Positions 8,380 to 17,330 are shown, counted from the first letter of the stretch. The stretch is 64,000 bases of DNA from Chryseobacterium flavum (GCF_003385595.1 NZ_QNUE01000006.1:186001-250000); one strand, 5' to 3'. The notes: generated by a model from the letters alone, not told the origin. Program-made: numbers and translations.

Positions 8380-9327
8380 TTAATTAGCTAAGATTCTCTT
8401 TACAGCTTCTTTCACTGCTGCAGCATCAATTTTATATTTCTTCATTAATTCAGCAGGAGTTGCAGATTCTCCGAACGTATCATTTACAGCTACAAATTCC
8501 TGTCTTGTAGGTCTTCTCCTTGCAAGCATTCCGGCAACAGATTCTCCTAACCCACCAAGGTAGTTGTGTTCCTCAGCAGTAACAATTTTACCTGTTTTTT
8601 CAACAGACTTTAAAATAATTTCCTCATCTAAAGGTTTGATTGTATGAATGTTGATTACTTCACAGGAAATTCCTTCTTTTTCAAGCTCATCAGCAGCTAC
8701 AAGAGATTCCCATACCAGGTGTCCTGTTGCAACAATTGTTACATCAGTTCCTTCCTGTAACATAATCCCTTTTCCAATTTCGAAAGGCATATCTTCCGGA
8801 ATGAAAACAGGAACAGTAGGTCTTCCAAATCTTAAATATACAGGACCTTCATGTTCTGCGATAGCGATAGTAGCAGCCTTTGTCTGGTTATAATCACAAG
8901 GATTGATCACAGTCATTCCCGGAAGCATCTTCATCATACCGATGTCTTCCAATACCTGATGCGTAGCCCCATCTTCCCCTAATGTAAGACCTGCATGAGA
9001 TGCACAGATTTTTACATTTTTCCCTGAATAGGCAATAGATTGACGGATCTGGTCGTATACCCTTGAAGTAGAGAAGTTGGCAAAAGTACCTGTAAAAGGA
9101 ATTTTTCCTGTGATGCTAAGACCAGCAGCCAATCCCATCATATTAGCTTCTGCAATACCTACCTGGAAGAATCTTTCCGGAGCTTTTTCAATGAATTTTT
9201 CCATTTTTAAAGAACCGATAAGATCTGCACAAAGTGCTACTACATTAGGGTTTTTGTCTGCTAATTCAGCCAGCCCTGCTCCAAATCCTGAACGCGTATC
9301 CTTTTTTTCTGTATATGTATATTTCAT
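8380..9327 (-). CDS. Transketolase, C-terminal subunit
   Basis: A 315-residue protein equal to the pyrimidine-binding and C-terminal domains of transketolase. Residues about 5-170 form the Pyr domain with the thiamine-diphosphate activating glutamate in the context [13 protein letters not shown], and a conserved [15 protein letters not shown] segment. Residues about 190-310 form the transketolase C domain (HTIKPLDEE and [11 protein letters not shown]). Together with the N-terminal subunit encoded 29 bp upstream in the same operon it makes the full enzyme, which moves two-carbon units between sugar phosphates in the non-oxidative pentose phosphate pathway. A split transketolase is normal in many Bacteroidota. 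Confidence 0.95.
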   Translation of the reverse strand: MKYTYTEKKDTRSGFGAGLAELADKNPNVVALCADLIGSLKMEKFIEKAPERFFQVGIAEANMMGLAAGLSITGKIPFTGTFANFSTSRVYDQIRQSIAYSGKNVKICASHAGLTLGEDGATHQVLEDIGMMKMLPGMTVINPCDYNQTKAATIAIAEHEGPVYLRFGRPTVPVFIPEDMPFEIGKGIMLQEGTDVTIVATGHLVWESLVAADELEKEGISCEVINIHTIKPLDEEIILKSVEKTGKIVTAEEHNYLGGLGESVAGMLARRRPTRQEFVAVNDTFGESATPAELMKKYKIDAAAVKEAVKRILAN

Positions 9328-9356
9328 TTTTATTTTTTTAATCGAGATTTAAGATA

Positions 9357-10208
9357 TTAGTAATCTGCAGGAGCTTCAAGGTATAATTGTTTGAAGGCTG
9401 TTTCCAATTGTTCGTCATTAGGAGCCTTACCATGCCATGCATGACTTCCCATCATATAATCCACACCATAACCCATTTCTGTATGAAGGATGATTGCTAC
9501 CGGCTTTTCTTTACCTGTTTCAGCTTTTGCTCTTTCAAGGATACCGATCACTGCCTCAAGATCATTACCATTCTTTTCTTCTAAAACAATCCATCCGAAT
9601 GCCTCAAGTTTAGCATGAAGATTTCCCAGGCTTAAAACATCATCTGTATCCCCATCAATCTGACGACCATTGTAATCAATTGTAGAAATGATATTGTCTA
9701 CCTTTTTAGCTGCAGCATACATCAAAGCTTCCCAGATCTGACCTTCCTGAAGCTCACCATCTCCGTGAAGAGTGTATACAAGAGATTTATCTCCGTCTAA
9801 TTTTTTACCTTCAGCTACGCCAAGAGCCACAGAAAGCCCCTGTCCAAGAGATCCTGAAGCGATTCTGATACCAGGTAATCCTTCGTGGGTAGTAGGGTGT
9901 CCCTGTAATCTTGAATCCAGCTTTCTGAATGTTCTCAGTTCATCTACCGGAAAGAAACCAAATCTTGCCAGGGTAGAGTAGAATACCGGTGAAATGTGTC
10001 CGTTTGACAAATAAAAGTGATCTTCATTCCTGCCTTCCATGGTAAAAGGAAGATGGTAGTTCATCACCTTTCCGTAAAGTGCTGTAAAAAATTCTGTACA
10101 GCCTAAGCTTCCACCAGGGTGTCCTGAATTAACAGCATGAACCATTCTTAAAATGTCTCTTCTGATCTGCGTAGTAAGAGATTTTAACTCTTCAATACTT
10201 TTACTCAT
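9357..10208 (-). CDS. Transketolase, N-terminal subunit
   Basis: A 283-residue protein matching the thiamine-diphosphate binding N-terminal domain of transketolase. The substrate-channel motif SGHPGGSLGCTEF is near residue 30, and the cofactor motif GDGELQEG followed by N about 28 residues later is near residues 150-180. Histidines near the start of each motif fit the family. It is the first gene of a two-gene operon with the C-terminal subunit, and the two products should form an alpha2beta2 enzyme in the cytoplasm. The minus-strand region just upstream of the ATG carries a weak TAAATTCG element close to the Bacteroidota -7 consensus. Confidence 0.95.
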   Translation of the reverse strand: MSKSIEELKSLTTQIRRDILRMVHAVNSGHPGGSLGCTEFFTALYGKVMNYHLPFTMEGRNEDHFYLSNGHISPVFYSTLARFGFFPVDELRTFRKLDSRLQGHPTTHEGLPGIRIASGSLGQGLSVALGVAEGKKLDGDKSLVYTLHGDGELQEGQIWEALMYAAAKKVDNIISTIDYNGRQIDGDTDDVLSLGNLHAKLEAFGWIVLEEKNGNDLEAVIGILERAKAETGKEKPVAIILHTEMGYGVDYMMGSHAWHGKAPNDEQLETAFKQLYLEAPADY

Positions 10209-10263
10209 TATATCTGATTTATTTGCTTGCGAATTTACAATTTTTTGGCTTATGGAAATGCAA

Positions 10264-10288
10264 AAATCCGGATTTTGTACCCGGATTT
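10264..10288 (-). terminator. Terminator after the secreted protein at 10308
   Basis: 8-bp inverted repeat AAATCCGG/CCGGATTT with a 9-nt loop. On the minus strand it is followed by a T-rich stretch. It ends the transcript of the 10308-10826 gene before the transketolase operon. Confidence 0.75.
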
Positions 10289-10307
10289 AAGCTATTAGAT
10301 TATGTAA

Positions 10308-10826
10308 TTAACAGCCTTCATTAAGGTAAACTGTAATTTCTGTGACAATATTATTAATAAATTTAAATGTTAACTGCGTTCCGGCATCATAGTCCTCAAT
10401 ATTGAAATATCCTGCATCTTTAATACGTTTGCCTTTATCATCCACTTCCGGACGAACACTGAATATGGGATAATTTTTGTAGGTATTGATAAGTTCATCC
10501 CGGGTACTTCCAACACCCATTCCGCTTTTTGTTCTGAATTTTTTACTGGTGGTGGTCATTCCTGTAATCGTAACAGCGTCTGGTTTTGCTTCTCCGCCAT
10601 AACCCTGGAAAACTTCAATATTGATAAGCTCTCCATTGTATTTTACTCCATTCTTTTGCTCTCCATCAGAAATTTTCAGTTTAGTACCGGCAATTTTTTC
10701 TGCCTCACTTTTTTCCATAAAAATCTTGAATGGCCCTATTCTTAAAGTAGATACCTCAAAATTCTCCTGGGCAGCTACGCATCCAAATGTTATTACAAAG
10801 ATGAAAAGCGAAATAATTTTTTTCAT
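10308..10826 (-). CDS. Secreted protein, function unknown
   Basis: A 172-residue protein with a signal peptide (residues 1-20, MKKIISLFIFVITFGCVAAQ) and a mature part with alternating strands. The mature part opens by describing an input-like segment (TLRIGPFKIFM), has a basic-glycine segment with GMGVGSTRDELINTYKNYP, and ends in a lone cysteine. The phrase GVGSTRDEL followed by a short helix resembles motifs of small periplasmic beta-helix proteins in Flavobacteriia, but I cannot assign a family. It is flanked by a downstream terminator and an SGNH hydrolase gene upstream in the same direction, about 35 bp away, so the two may be co-transcribed. Confidence 0.7.
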   Translation of the reverse strand: MKKIISLFIFVITFGCVAAQENFEVSTLRIGPFKIFMEKSEAEKIAGTKLKISDGEQKNGVKYNGELINIEVFQGYGGEAKPDAVTITGMTTTSKKFRTKSGMGVGSTRDELINTYKNYPIFSVRPEVDDKGKRIKDAGYFNIEDYDAGTQLTFKFINNIVTEITVYLNEGC

Positions 10827-10861
10827 AGTTAATAAAATATTTTTTTAAAATTTTTAAACTC

Positions 10862-11551
10862 TTATTTTTTTCCTAGTGTTTTATTGATTGCATTTTTAAT
10901 CATAGGTTCCATAATTGCATATCCTGCAGGAACCGGATGGATGCCATCCTTTGAAAGACCTTCGCGCATTCCACCTTTTGCATCACGCATTGCCGTATTA
11001 TAATCTACAAATATGAATTTGTTGCTGCCTGCATACTGCTTTAATCTGTTATTCAAGGCGTCTACTTTTTGAGATACTTCGGTTATTTCTTTACGCCATG
11101 GAAATGCTGCTGCGGGTAAAACAGAAGCAATGATTACTTTTATCCCATTATTTTGAGCAATATCAGCCATAGCTTTGATGTTGTTAAAAGTGAAATCAGG
11201 GTCATAAATGCCTGTATTCTGAGCAATGTCATTGGTTCCGGCATTAATGACGACCAGCTTCGGCTTTAAAGCGATAACATCGCTCTGAAAACGAAGCAAC
11301 ATCTGTGATGTGGTTTGTCCGCTGATTCCTCTGCCTGTATAATTGTTTTCAGAAAAAAATTCAGGATGGCTCTTTACCCAGCCTTCTGTAATGGAATTAC
11401 CCATAAAGACAACATCCACTTTTTTCTTTGAGCTTAAAATACCCGCGTTGTCATCTTTATATTTTGTAAGATTGGCAAAATCAACAGCACTCTGTGCATT
11501 TACAAATATACCGGCAAACAGGCAACAGGATAGAAAAACGAATAATTTCAT
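10862..11551 (-). CDS. Secreted SGNH/GDSL-family hydrolase
   Basis: A 229-residue protein with a signal peptide (residues 1-20, ending GIFVNAQ). All four SGNH blocks are visible: block I GNSITEGW with the nucleophile Ser near residue 52, block II Gly in GRGISGQTTSQM, block III GTND near residue 106, and block V DGIHPVPAGY with the catalytic Asp and His near residue 205. The enzyme should be an esterase, lipase or carbohydrate de-O-acetylase acting in the periplasm or outside the cell; the true substrate cannot be read. It sits between a Na+/solute symporter (24 bp upstream) and a small secreted protein, so it may form an operon with the symporter. Confidence 0.92.
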   Translation of the reverse strand: MKLFVFLSCCLFAGIFVNAQSAVDFANLTKYKDDNAGILSSKKKVDVVFMGNSITEGWVKSHPEFFSENNYTGRGISGQTTSQMLLRFQSDVIALKPKLVVINAGTNDIAQNTGIYDPDFTFNNIKAMADIAQNNGIKVIIASVLPAAAFPWRKEITEVSQKVDALNNRLKQYAGSNKFIFVDYNTAMRDAKGGMREGLSKDGIHPVPAGYAIMEPMIKNAINKTLGKK

Positions 11552-11575
11552 TACTGATATTTTGGTTACTTTAGA

Positions 11576-13135
11576 TTAAACGATTTTTAAAAACTGTTTA
11601 TCCTTCACCAGCCATAGGCCGATGAATGTCAATAATCCATTAAGAACAATCAGCTCAACACCAATTCTGTAGTCTGTATAAGAGGTTACTGCAAAATTGA
11701 TTAAATAAGTGATGATAGGTGCTAAAATAGTTACCTTAAGGATTGAATATTTTTTGGAAATTTTGAACTTGGTGAAGATTCCGAAAGCAAAAAGTCCTAA
11801 TAATGGTCCATACGTATATCCGGCAATTTCCATGATCAGGTAGACAATAGATTTGTCATTCAGAGCTTTGAACACCATGATCAGGATAAAGAACATAACA
11901 GTGAAAGTTAAATGTACTTTCATACGCAGGCTTTTCTTCTCTTTTTCAGTTTTGGTCTTGTCTTCATTAAGATTTAATAAATCTACACAATACGAGCTTG
12001 TTACTGCCGTTAAAGCCCCATCTGCAGAAGGGAATAATGCTGATATTAATCCAATGATGAAAATAACTGAGATCATCATTGGGAAATGGCCGTTAAGAGA
12101 TAACGCAGGAAAAAGATCATCACCCATAATATTCGTTATGTTTCCTGATGCATCTCTGAAACCGAAGATATTGCTTACAGGGTCTGTGCCTGTTGTTCCA
12201 TATTCTGCTCCATGTTGCAAAGCAAAAAGATAAAGTAAACCACCTAAAAATAAGAAGGCAAGATTAACCAGCAGAAGAGTTCCAGCGAAAGTCAACATGT
12301 TTTTCTTTGAATTTTTAAGATTATCTACAGAAATATTTTTCTGCATCATTTCCTGATCCAGCCCGGTCATGGCAATCGTAATGAATATTCCACCCAGAAT
12401 GGTTTTAAGGAAAAATGTCTTGGAATTAGGATCGAAATTGATGAAGTGGGTATAATTTTTCTGTTCCAGAATTGTATATGCTTCACCAAAAGACATATTA
12501 AGATTGGATAAAATATAAACAATACAGGCTACCAGACTGATAATCATGAAGGAAGTCTGTAAAGTATCTGTAATCACAATCGTTTTCACTCCGCCCTCAA
12601 AAGTATAGAGAAGTACCATCAGTAAAAGTACCATAGAAGTTACCCAAAACGGAACCCCTAATCCTTCGAGAAGGAAAATCTGTAAGACATTCACCACCAG
12701 GTATAACCTTGCTGTTGCCCCGATCGCTCTTGAAATAATAAAGAATATGGACCCGATCTTATGTGCTTCCACATTGAATCTTTTTCCCAGATAGGTATAA
12801 ATGGAAGTCAGGTTCATCTTATAGTACAAAGGAAGCAATATAGCAGCTACAATAAAATATCCAATGAAAAATCCGATCACCATCATATAATATTCGAATC
12901 CGCCATAAATATATTCCGTACCGGTCATCTTCCCGACCGTTCCGGGCACTGAAATAAATGTAACTCCACTTAAGCTGGTTCCGATCATTCCGAATGCAAC
13001 AAGCCACCATTTACTTTTTTTGTTACCAATAAAGAATGACTGATTGTCGGAATTCCGGCTGGTAAAATAAGAAATTACCAAAAGACCAATGAAATAAATA
13101 AAAACAAACAGCAAAAGGATCGTTCCTGAATTCAT
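11576..13135 (-). CDS. Sodium:solute symporter (SSS family)
   Basis: A 519-residue integral membrane protein from the ATG at 13135, which gives the usual N-terminus MNSGTILLLFVFIYFIG; the longer frame to 13207 adds a basic 24-residue stretch not seen in the family. About 13-14 hydrophobic segments are visible. The family signature is present in the first helices (FFIGNKKSKWWLVAFGMIGTSLSGVTF), with conserved small residues in the GMIGTSLSG loop thought to line the Na+ site, and later GLISALFPSADGALTAVTSS. SSS proteins import sugars, amino acids, sialic acid or vitamins with Na+. The substrate is unknown. The neighbouring secreted SGNH hydrolase could supply the transported product; that link is inference. 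Confidence 0.92.
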   Translation of the reverse strand: MNSGTILLLFVFIYFIGLLVISYFTSRNSDNQSFFIGNKKSKWWLVAFGMIGTSLSGVTFISVPGTVGKMTGTEYIYGGFEYYMMVIGFFIGYFIVAAILLPLYYKMNLTSIYTYLGKRFNVEAHKIGSIFFIISRAIGATARLYLVVNVLQIFLLEGLGVPFWVTSMVLLLMVLLYTFEGGVKTIVITDTLQTSFMIISLVACIVYILSNLNMSFGEAYTILEQKNYTHFINFDPNSKTFFLKTILGGIFITIAMTGLDQEMMQKNISVDNLKNSKKNMLTFAGTLLLVNLAFLFLGGLLYLFALQHGAEYGTTGTDPVSNIFGFRDASGNITNIMGDDLFPALSLNGHFPMMISVIFIIGLISALFPSADGALTAVTSSYCVDLLNLNEDKTKTEKEKKSLRMKVHLTFTVMFFILIMVFKALNDKSIVYLIMEIAGYTYGPLLGLFAFGIFTKFKISKKYSILKVTILAPIITYLINFAVTSYTDYRIGVELIVLNGLLTFIGLWLVKDKQFLKIV

Positions 13136-13272
13136 GCTTAAATTAAATTTTAGCAAATATAGTTTTTTTCTCTTCTGCTGAAACCTCTGTGTTCCAAAAA
13201 TCATCAATAATATGATGGAATAAAAGGCATGTCCTGATGCAGGAAAACGGAAGTTATAGAAGGAAAGAAAAA

Positions 13273-13298
13273 AACCTTCCGGAATATTCAGGAAGGTT
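13273..13298 (-). terminator. Terminator of the yjdI-osmC-GNAT operon
   Basis: 8-bp inverted repeat AACCTTCC/GGAAGGTT with a 10-nt loop, followed on the minus strand by seven T. It lies 24 bp after the GNAT stop codon. Confidence 0.85.
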
Positions 13299-13321
13299 AT
13301 ATTGTAAGGGTGGAATCAGGG

Positions 13322-13609
13322 TCAATTTACCAAAACATCCTGCAGTTCCTGACTCTTTTGGAAACTTGCTTTAGCAAAAGGGCAGAGAGGAATGATCTTT
13401 TTCTCATTCTTCCTTGCAAAATCTACTGCAGCCAAAAGCATTTCTTTTCCTACACCTTTTCCATTGTAGGCTTCTTCCACCTCAGTGTGGTCTATAATAA
13501 ATCTTTCTTCTCCGGCCCATGTGTAGGTCATCATTCCTGCACGTTTTCCATCTATGAAAGCTTCAAAACTTCCGTGTTTTTCGTCGTTGTTTTGTTTTAC
13601 TTCGATCAT
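13322..13609 (-). CDS. Small GNAT-type N-acetyltransferase (YjdJ-like)
   Basis: A 95-residue minimal GNAT domain of the short Gcn5-related class that includes E. coli YjdJ. The acetyl-CoA binding region is visible as HTEVEEAYNGKGVGKEMLLA (near residues 41-60, with the Q/R-x-x-G-x-G/A variant GKGVG), followed by the conserved C-P-F/Y element IIPLCPFAKASF. It is the last gene of a tight minus-strand operon yjdI - osmC - GNAT: one base separates it from osmC. In E. coli yjdI and yjdJ are also neighbours, which supports a shared role, but the acetyl acceptor is unknown. A second member of this type is at 15882. Confidence 0.88.
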   Translation of the reverse strand: MIEVKQNNDEKHGSFEAFIDGKRAGMMTYTWAGEERFIIDHTEVEEAYNGKGVGKEMLLAAVDFARKNEKKIIPLCPFAKASFQKSQELQDVLVN

Positions 13610-13610
13610 A

Positions 13611-14006
13611 TTATGAGAATTTAGTTAGTATTTCTATGTCGTTGGTTAATATTTTATGAACAGGGCAGGCGTCAGCAATAGTGTGTAACCTCTTCATCTG
13701 TTCATTATCCAGAACTCCTTCAAAGCTGATGGCTCTTTTGAAAACGGCTCTTTTGGTAAGCGGGAAGTTCTCAAGCTCAACTTCTACATTGATATTTTCC
13801 ACATTCCATTCTTTTCTTTCAATATACATTCTCAAAGTAGCAGCTGTACAGCTTGCCAGTGAAGTGGCCAGTATTTCCAAAGGATTAAAGCCTTTATTTT
13901 GTCCCCCTTTATCTGTAGGTTCATCAGTAATGATCTTATTGTCACCGGCTGTTACCTCTGTATAATATTTTGTTTTTCCTAAACTTGCTTTTACCGTTAC
14001 TGCCAT
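13611..14006 (-). CDS. OsmC family peroxiredoxin-like protein
   Basis: A 131-residue OsmC/Ohr-fold protein. The two conserved cysteines are present: the first in LASCTAATLRMY near residue 53 and the second in ADACPVHKIL near residue 114. The GFNPLEILATSLASC motif is typical of the OsmC branch. Such proteins reduce organic or inorganic hydroperoxides with a thiol pair in the cytoplasm. The start ATG shares its last base with the yjdI stop codon (TAATG overlap), so the two are translationally coupled. With FMN reductase and pirin genes nearby, the context suggests defence against peroxides or electrophiles. Confidence 0.93.
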   Translation of the reverse strand: MAVTVKASLGKTKYYTEVTAGDNKIITDEPTDKGGQNKGFNPLEILATSLASCTAATLRMYIERKEWNVENINVEVELENFPLTKRAVFKRAISFEGVLDNEQMKRLHTIADACPVHKILTNDIEILTKFS

Positions 14007-14224
14007 TATTTTTGTCTGTTGAATTTATAACTTAATGCTCCTGACGGGCATTGATCGATCTGTTTCTTTAGTTCTTCAGGTGTCGCATTTTCAGCTTTAA
14101 TCCAAGGCCTTTCTTTTGGATTATAGACTTTGGGAAGCATCTTTACACAAACAGCTGAGTGGATACACTTTTGTGGTTGCCAGATGACAGTAATGTCACC
14201 ATTGAGATATTCGTGTATTTCCAT
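14006..14224 (-). CDS. YjdI-type (4Fe-4S) mono-cluster protein
   Basis: A 72-residue protein of the divergent 4Fe-4S mono-cluster family that includes E. coli YjdI. Three cysteines are in the expected places: KCIHSAVCVKMLP (residues about 20-27) and the C-terminal DQCPSGALS motif with Cys near 58. CPSGAL is the hallmark of the second half of a ferredoxin-like cluster site. It is probably a small electron carrier in the cytoplasm. As first gene of the yjdI - osmC - GNAT operon it could feed electrons to a partner, though this is inference. It overlaps osmC by one base. Confidence 0.9.
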   Translation of the reverse strand: MEIHEYLNGDITVIWQPQKCIHSAVCVKMLPKVYNPKERPWIKAENATPEELKKQIDQCPSGALSYKFNRQK

Positions 14225-14358
14225 ATTAATTTCTTTAAATGATTTTTGATTATATGATATCCGGAATCAGCTATGTGAGAGGCAATATAAGGATAAAAAA
14301 ATGAAGTAGCCATTCCGGGAACGTTAAATATAATGGTTTATCAGGATTTTTGTCTGTT

Positions 14359-14907
14359 TCAATTCTGAGATTTTGTATTCATAACCTGATTTTTAAAATT
14401 AGCAATTTTGCTTTTCAGTTCATTTAGCATATCAGGGTTAATTACTCCGCTCTCAAAGTCAAAATTTTCGTAAAATTTTGGTAATGAAAAAGTGTCTCTG
14501 ATATCAGCGGCAAACTGTGGAAAAAATGTTTTAGCCGTATTCATGACATTTCCGCCACCATACCCGCCTGGAGATGTACTCATCAACAGCATAGGCTTGT
14601 TTTGAAAGACTTTTACATTGATTCTTGAAGCCCAGTCGAAGGTGTTTTTAAATGCAGCACTATAAGATCTGTTATGTTCCGCCAGAGAACAAATAATAAC
14701 ATCACAGTCTTCAATAGCCTTTAAAAACTGGTGTGCTTGATCCGGAAATCCTTTTTTTTCAAGGTCTACGGAAAAAACAGGCATGCTAAAGTCATTAAGA
14801 TCAATTAAGTTGATTTCTTCATCTTTAAAATCCTTTAGAACAAACTTTACCAGTTCTCTGTTGATTGATGTGGAAGAAGTACTTCCTGCAAATGCTAGTA
14901 TTTTCAT
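14359..14907 (-). CDS. NADPH-dependent FMN reductase family protein
   Basis: A 182-residue flavodoxin-fold protein. The N-terminal phosphate-binding loop for FMN is seen as AFAGSTSSTSINRELV (residues 5-20). The second FMN contact is the MSTSPGGYGGGN segment near residue 110, and SLAEHNRSYSAAFKNTFDW near residues 75-93 matches the P-E-Y-N-x-S-x-P-x-x-L-K-N-x-x-D-W motif of the family, with an altered start (AEHNRSYSAAFKN). Members reduce FMN, quinones, azo dyes or chromate with NADPH. It lies directly upstream of a pirin gene (22 bp), consistent with an operon for quinone or electrophile stress. Confidence 0.92.
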   Translation of the reverse strand: MKILAFAGSTSSTSINRELVKFVLKDFKDEEINLIDLNDFSMPVFSVDLEKKGFPDQAHQFLKAIEDCDVIICSLAEHNRSYSAAFKNTFDWASRINVKVFQNKPMLLMSTSPGGYGGGNVMNTAKTFFPQFAADIRDTFSLPKFYENFDFESGVINPDMLNELKSKIANFKNQVMNTKSQN

Positions 14908-14929
14908 GGCCTTATAATTGTGAAACTTA

Positions 14930-15829
14930 TCATTTTCTGTTTAAAATTGCTTTTGGCAGAGGAACATATTCCTGCTCATCCCCGGGAACCAGAGGAAAAG
15001 CTTTATGATTTTGATCGTTCCAGTTTACTTTAGCCTGTTCAATCAGTTCTTTGTCGGAATTTACAAAGTTCCAGAATATGAAACGTTCCTCATCAAAAGG
15101 TTCGCCACCAAAAAGATATACTGTACCATTTTCGCTCATATCAAATTCACAAAGTGTGGTGTCTTTGGCGATCATCAGCTGTTTTGAACCGTAAGAATTT
15201 CCGTCAGTGGTGACGGTTCCATCCAGGACGTACATAGCCGCTTCTCCGTAAAGATCCTTTCCGATGCTGATTTTCTTTGGTTCCCTGGTTTTGATTTCAA
15301 TGAAAAACAATTTACTGTGTACAGGTACTGGTGATGTTTTTCCGAAAGCTTCACCTGCAATAAGTTTATATTGGATTCCATCCTCTTCCCAAACAGGAAT
15401 TTCATCAGCTTCAATGTGGTGAAAAGTAGGCTCAGACTGCTCAAGGTGTTTGGGAAGACCTACCCAGATCTGAAATCCGTGAAGCCTTTTATCGCTGTGC
15501 CTTAAATATTCCGGAGTTCTTTCTGAGTGTACGACCCCTTTTCCTGCAGTCATCCAGTTAACAGCACCTGGCTTGATTTCGATTGCACTTCCTATACTGT
15601 CTCTGTGAAAAATAGAACCTTCAAGCAGATAGGTTAATGTTGATAATCCGATATGTGGATGAGGTGGAACATCAAGATTCTGGTAATCTTTCAGTTCGGA
15701 AGGTCCCATATGATCAATAAAAACAAATGGTCCAACTGCTCTTTTTTCACGGAAAGGCAAAAGTCTTCCCACTAAAAAATTTCCTATATCTGCAGCTTTT
15801 TCTTCTATGATAAGTCCAATATTTGACAT
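14930..15829 (-). CDS. Pirin family protein (first of two)
   Basis: A 299-residue bicupin. The start is placed at ATG 15829 (MSNIGLIIEEKAADIG); the longer frame to 16000 adds 57 residues with no family character and overlaps the upstream gene. The N-terminal cupin has the pirin metal motif HPHIGLSTLTYLLEG with further His and Glu in FHRDSIGS and the GVVHSE segment, so all four metal ligands (three His and one Glu) appear present. The C-terminal cupin is degenerate, as usual. Pirins of this type can act as quercetinases or redox sensors; the role here is not known. It lies 22 bp upstream of the FMN reductase gene in the same direction. Confidence 0.92.
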   Translation of the reverse strand: MSNIGLIIEEKAADIGNFLVGRLLPFREKRAVGPFVFIDHMGPSELKDYQNLDVPPHPHIGLSTLTYLLEGSIFHRDSIGSAIEIKPGAVNWMTAGKGVVHSERTPEYLRHSDKRLHGFQIWVGLPKHLEQSEPTFHHIEADEIPVWEEDGIQYKLIAGEAFGKTSPVPVHSKLFFIEIKTREPKKISIGKDLYGEAAMYVLDGTVTTDGNSYGSKQLMIAKDTTLCEFDMSENGTVYLFGGEPFDEERFIFWNFVNSDKELIEQAKVNWNDQNHKAFPLVPGDEQEYVPLPKAILNRK

Positions 15830-15881
15830 AATAAACTGATGCGTTTTAAGATTGTTTGTAAATAAAATGTTTGGTAAGGGG

Positions 15882-16193
15882 TTAAAGTTGATGATAACCT
15901 TCAAATTTTTCATCAACGATACGTTTCCATTCCGGATGTTTTTTAAGATAAGCAAAAACATAAGGACAGAATGGTAACAGCTTTTTACCACTTTCTTCAA
16001 TATAATGTAAAGTTTTTTCTACCACTGCTGCTGCAGCTCCTGTTCCTGCCAGTTCCGGTTCTGCTTCAGTATGTATTAACGCAATCTGGTGAGTGGTCTC
16101 ACGGTAATCTATAAATGCGTAATGTCCGTTGATATTTATTTCAAATCTTTTGTCTGTTTTTACAAGGGGGATGTTTTCAAATTCGGGTTTCAT
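15882..16193 (-). CDS. Small GNAT-type N-acetyltransferase (YjdJ-like), second copy
   Basis: A 103-residue minimal GNAT domain from the ATG at 16193; the longer frame to 16349 would run through an inverted repeat and is rejected. It carries the short-GNAT features ALIHTEAEPELAGTGAAAAVVE (acetyl-CoA loop with GTGAA) and KLLPFCPYVFAYLKKHPEW, where F-C-P-Y is the family signature. It is a paralogue of the protein at 13322, though only about a third of residues look alike by eye. The gene lies 52 bp upstream of the first pirin gene and may head the pirin - FMN reductase operon. Confidence 0.88.
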   Translation of the reverse strand: MKPEFENIPLVKTDKRFEININGHYAFIDYRETTHQIALIHTEAEPELAGTGAAAAVVEKTLHYIEESGKKLLPFCPYVFAYLKKHPEWKRIVDEKFEGYHQL

Positions 16194-16249
16194 AATTCTT
16201 ATATTAAATTGATGCACTTCAAAAGGGCAGCGATTAGTAGGTATAATCA

Positions 16250-16293
16250 TCATTCCCTGAGATCTCTGCTTGGCCTGAACTCTCAGGGAATGA
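16250..16293. repeat. 13-bp perfect inverted repeat between pirin and GNAT genes
   Basis: Arms TCATTCCCTGAGA (16250-16262) and its complement (16281-16293) enclose 18 nt. No T-run follows on either strand, so it is not a clear intrinsic terminator. It could be a dispersed palindromic element or an operator for the downstream operon starting at 16193. Confidence 0.6.
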
Positions 16294-16432
16294 CAATTTG
16301 TATAATTATTATGATATTTTACTGCCGAAAAAAATGCAATAAATATCAAGTTTATGAGTTAATTTATTTAGTTTATAATATATAAAGTTAAGAAAAAAGA
16401 AGCAATTAAAGATTAAGATAAACTTAATTCTA

Positions 16433-17308
16433 TCAATCTTCAAGATAACCAAATTTCCCGGTGTTAAAGTCCTCAAATGCCTGCATGATTTCCTCTCTTG
16501 AATTCATAACAAACGGACCGTGAGGATAAATGGGTTCATTGATTGGTTCTCCGCTGAGGATCAGAACAACTGAATCTTCGCCGGCTTCAATAGTGAAGGT
16601 CTCACCTTCATTTTTGAATAAAGCCAGATGATCTGTTTTTACTTTCTCTTCTTTGTTGATAATAATATTCCCTTCAATAACCAGTGCCAGAGTATTAAAA
16701 CGGGCAGGGAAATTAAATTCTGCCTTTCCGCCTGCCTTAAGCTTTGCATTCATCATATGAACAGGTGTAAAAGTAGAAGCCGGGCCCTTATGTCCGTTAT
16801 ATTCTCCTGCGATAATTTCTATAACTCCATTTTCACCTAAGTCCACTCTTTCCATTTTTGAATTTTCAATAGCCTGATATTTCGGAGTACTCATTTTATC
16901 CTTTGCCGGAAGATTCACCCAAAGCTGGACCATTTGAAAAATGCCTCCTTTTTTTGACCATTCCGTTTCATGATATTCTTTATGAAGGATACCTTTTGCA
17001 GCTGTCATCCATTGTACATCACCCTCTCCGATAATACCTCCGCCGCCAGCACTGTCATGATGTTCTACTTTACCACTATAAGCTATTGTTACAGTTTCGA
17101 ATCCTCTGTGCGGATGGACACCGACACCTCTGGGGGTTTCTGAACCGTTGAAATGAAACTTTGAATTGTAATCCAGCATAATGAACGGGTCCATTCGTTT
17201 CATGTCTAATCCATGTACGCCTGGAATAAAATTATGAACTCTAAAACCATCACCTACAAAATGAGCAGGTTTTGGTGATACTACCATTTCTGTTTTTTTA
17301 GTTGCCAT
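16433..17308 (-). CDS. Pirin family protein (second copy)
   Basis: A 291-residue bicupin of the pirin family. The first cupin has the complete metal-site pattern: HPHRGFETVTIAYSG, then EHHDSAGGGGIIGEGDVQWM, and KGILHKEYHE, giving the three His and one Glu ligands. The second cupin carries PHGPFVMNSREEI near the C-terminus, which is typical. It differs clearly from the pirin at 14930, so these are two subfamilies rather than a recent duplication. It has its own promoter (TATTTTTG on the minus strand at 17331-17338), and it is separated from the GNAT gene by about 240 bp with a large inverted repeat. Confidence 0.93.
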   Translation of the reverse strand: MATKKTEMVVSPKPAHFVGDGFRVHNFIPGVHGLDMKRMDPFIMLDYNSKFHFNGSETPRGVGVHPHRGFETVTIAYSGKVEHHDSAGGGGIIGEGDVQWMTAAKGILHKEYHETEWSKKGGIFQMVQLWVNLPAKDKMSTPKYQAIENSKMERVDLGENGVIEIIAGEYNGHKGPASTFTPVHMMNAKLKAGGKAEFNFPARFNTLALVIEGNIIINKEEKVKTDHLALFKNEGETFTIEAGEDSVVLILSGEPINEPIYPHGPFVMNSREEIMQAFEDFNTGKFGYLED

Positions 17309-17330
17309 AATATTGTTGATTTTATAGATA

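Noticed and set aside
15830..16000. Longer start for the first pirin gene (57 extra residues)
   Set aside because: The extra residues have no family character and overlap the GNAT gene at 15882; the ATG at 15829 gives the usual pirin start.
16194..16349. Longer start for the second GNAT gene
   Set aside because: It would run through the 13-bp inverted repeat and adds unrelated residues; the ATG at 16193 gives the family N-terminus.
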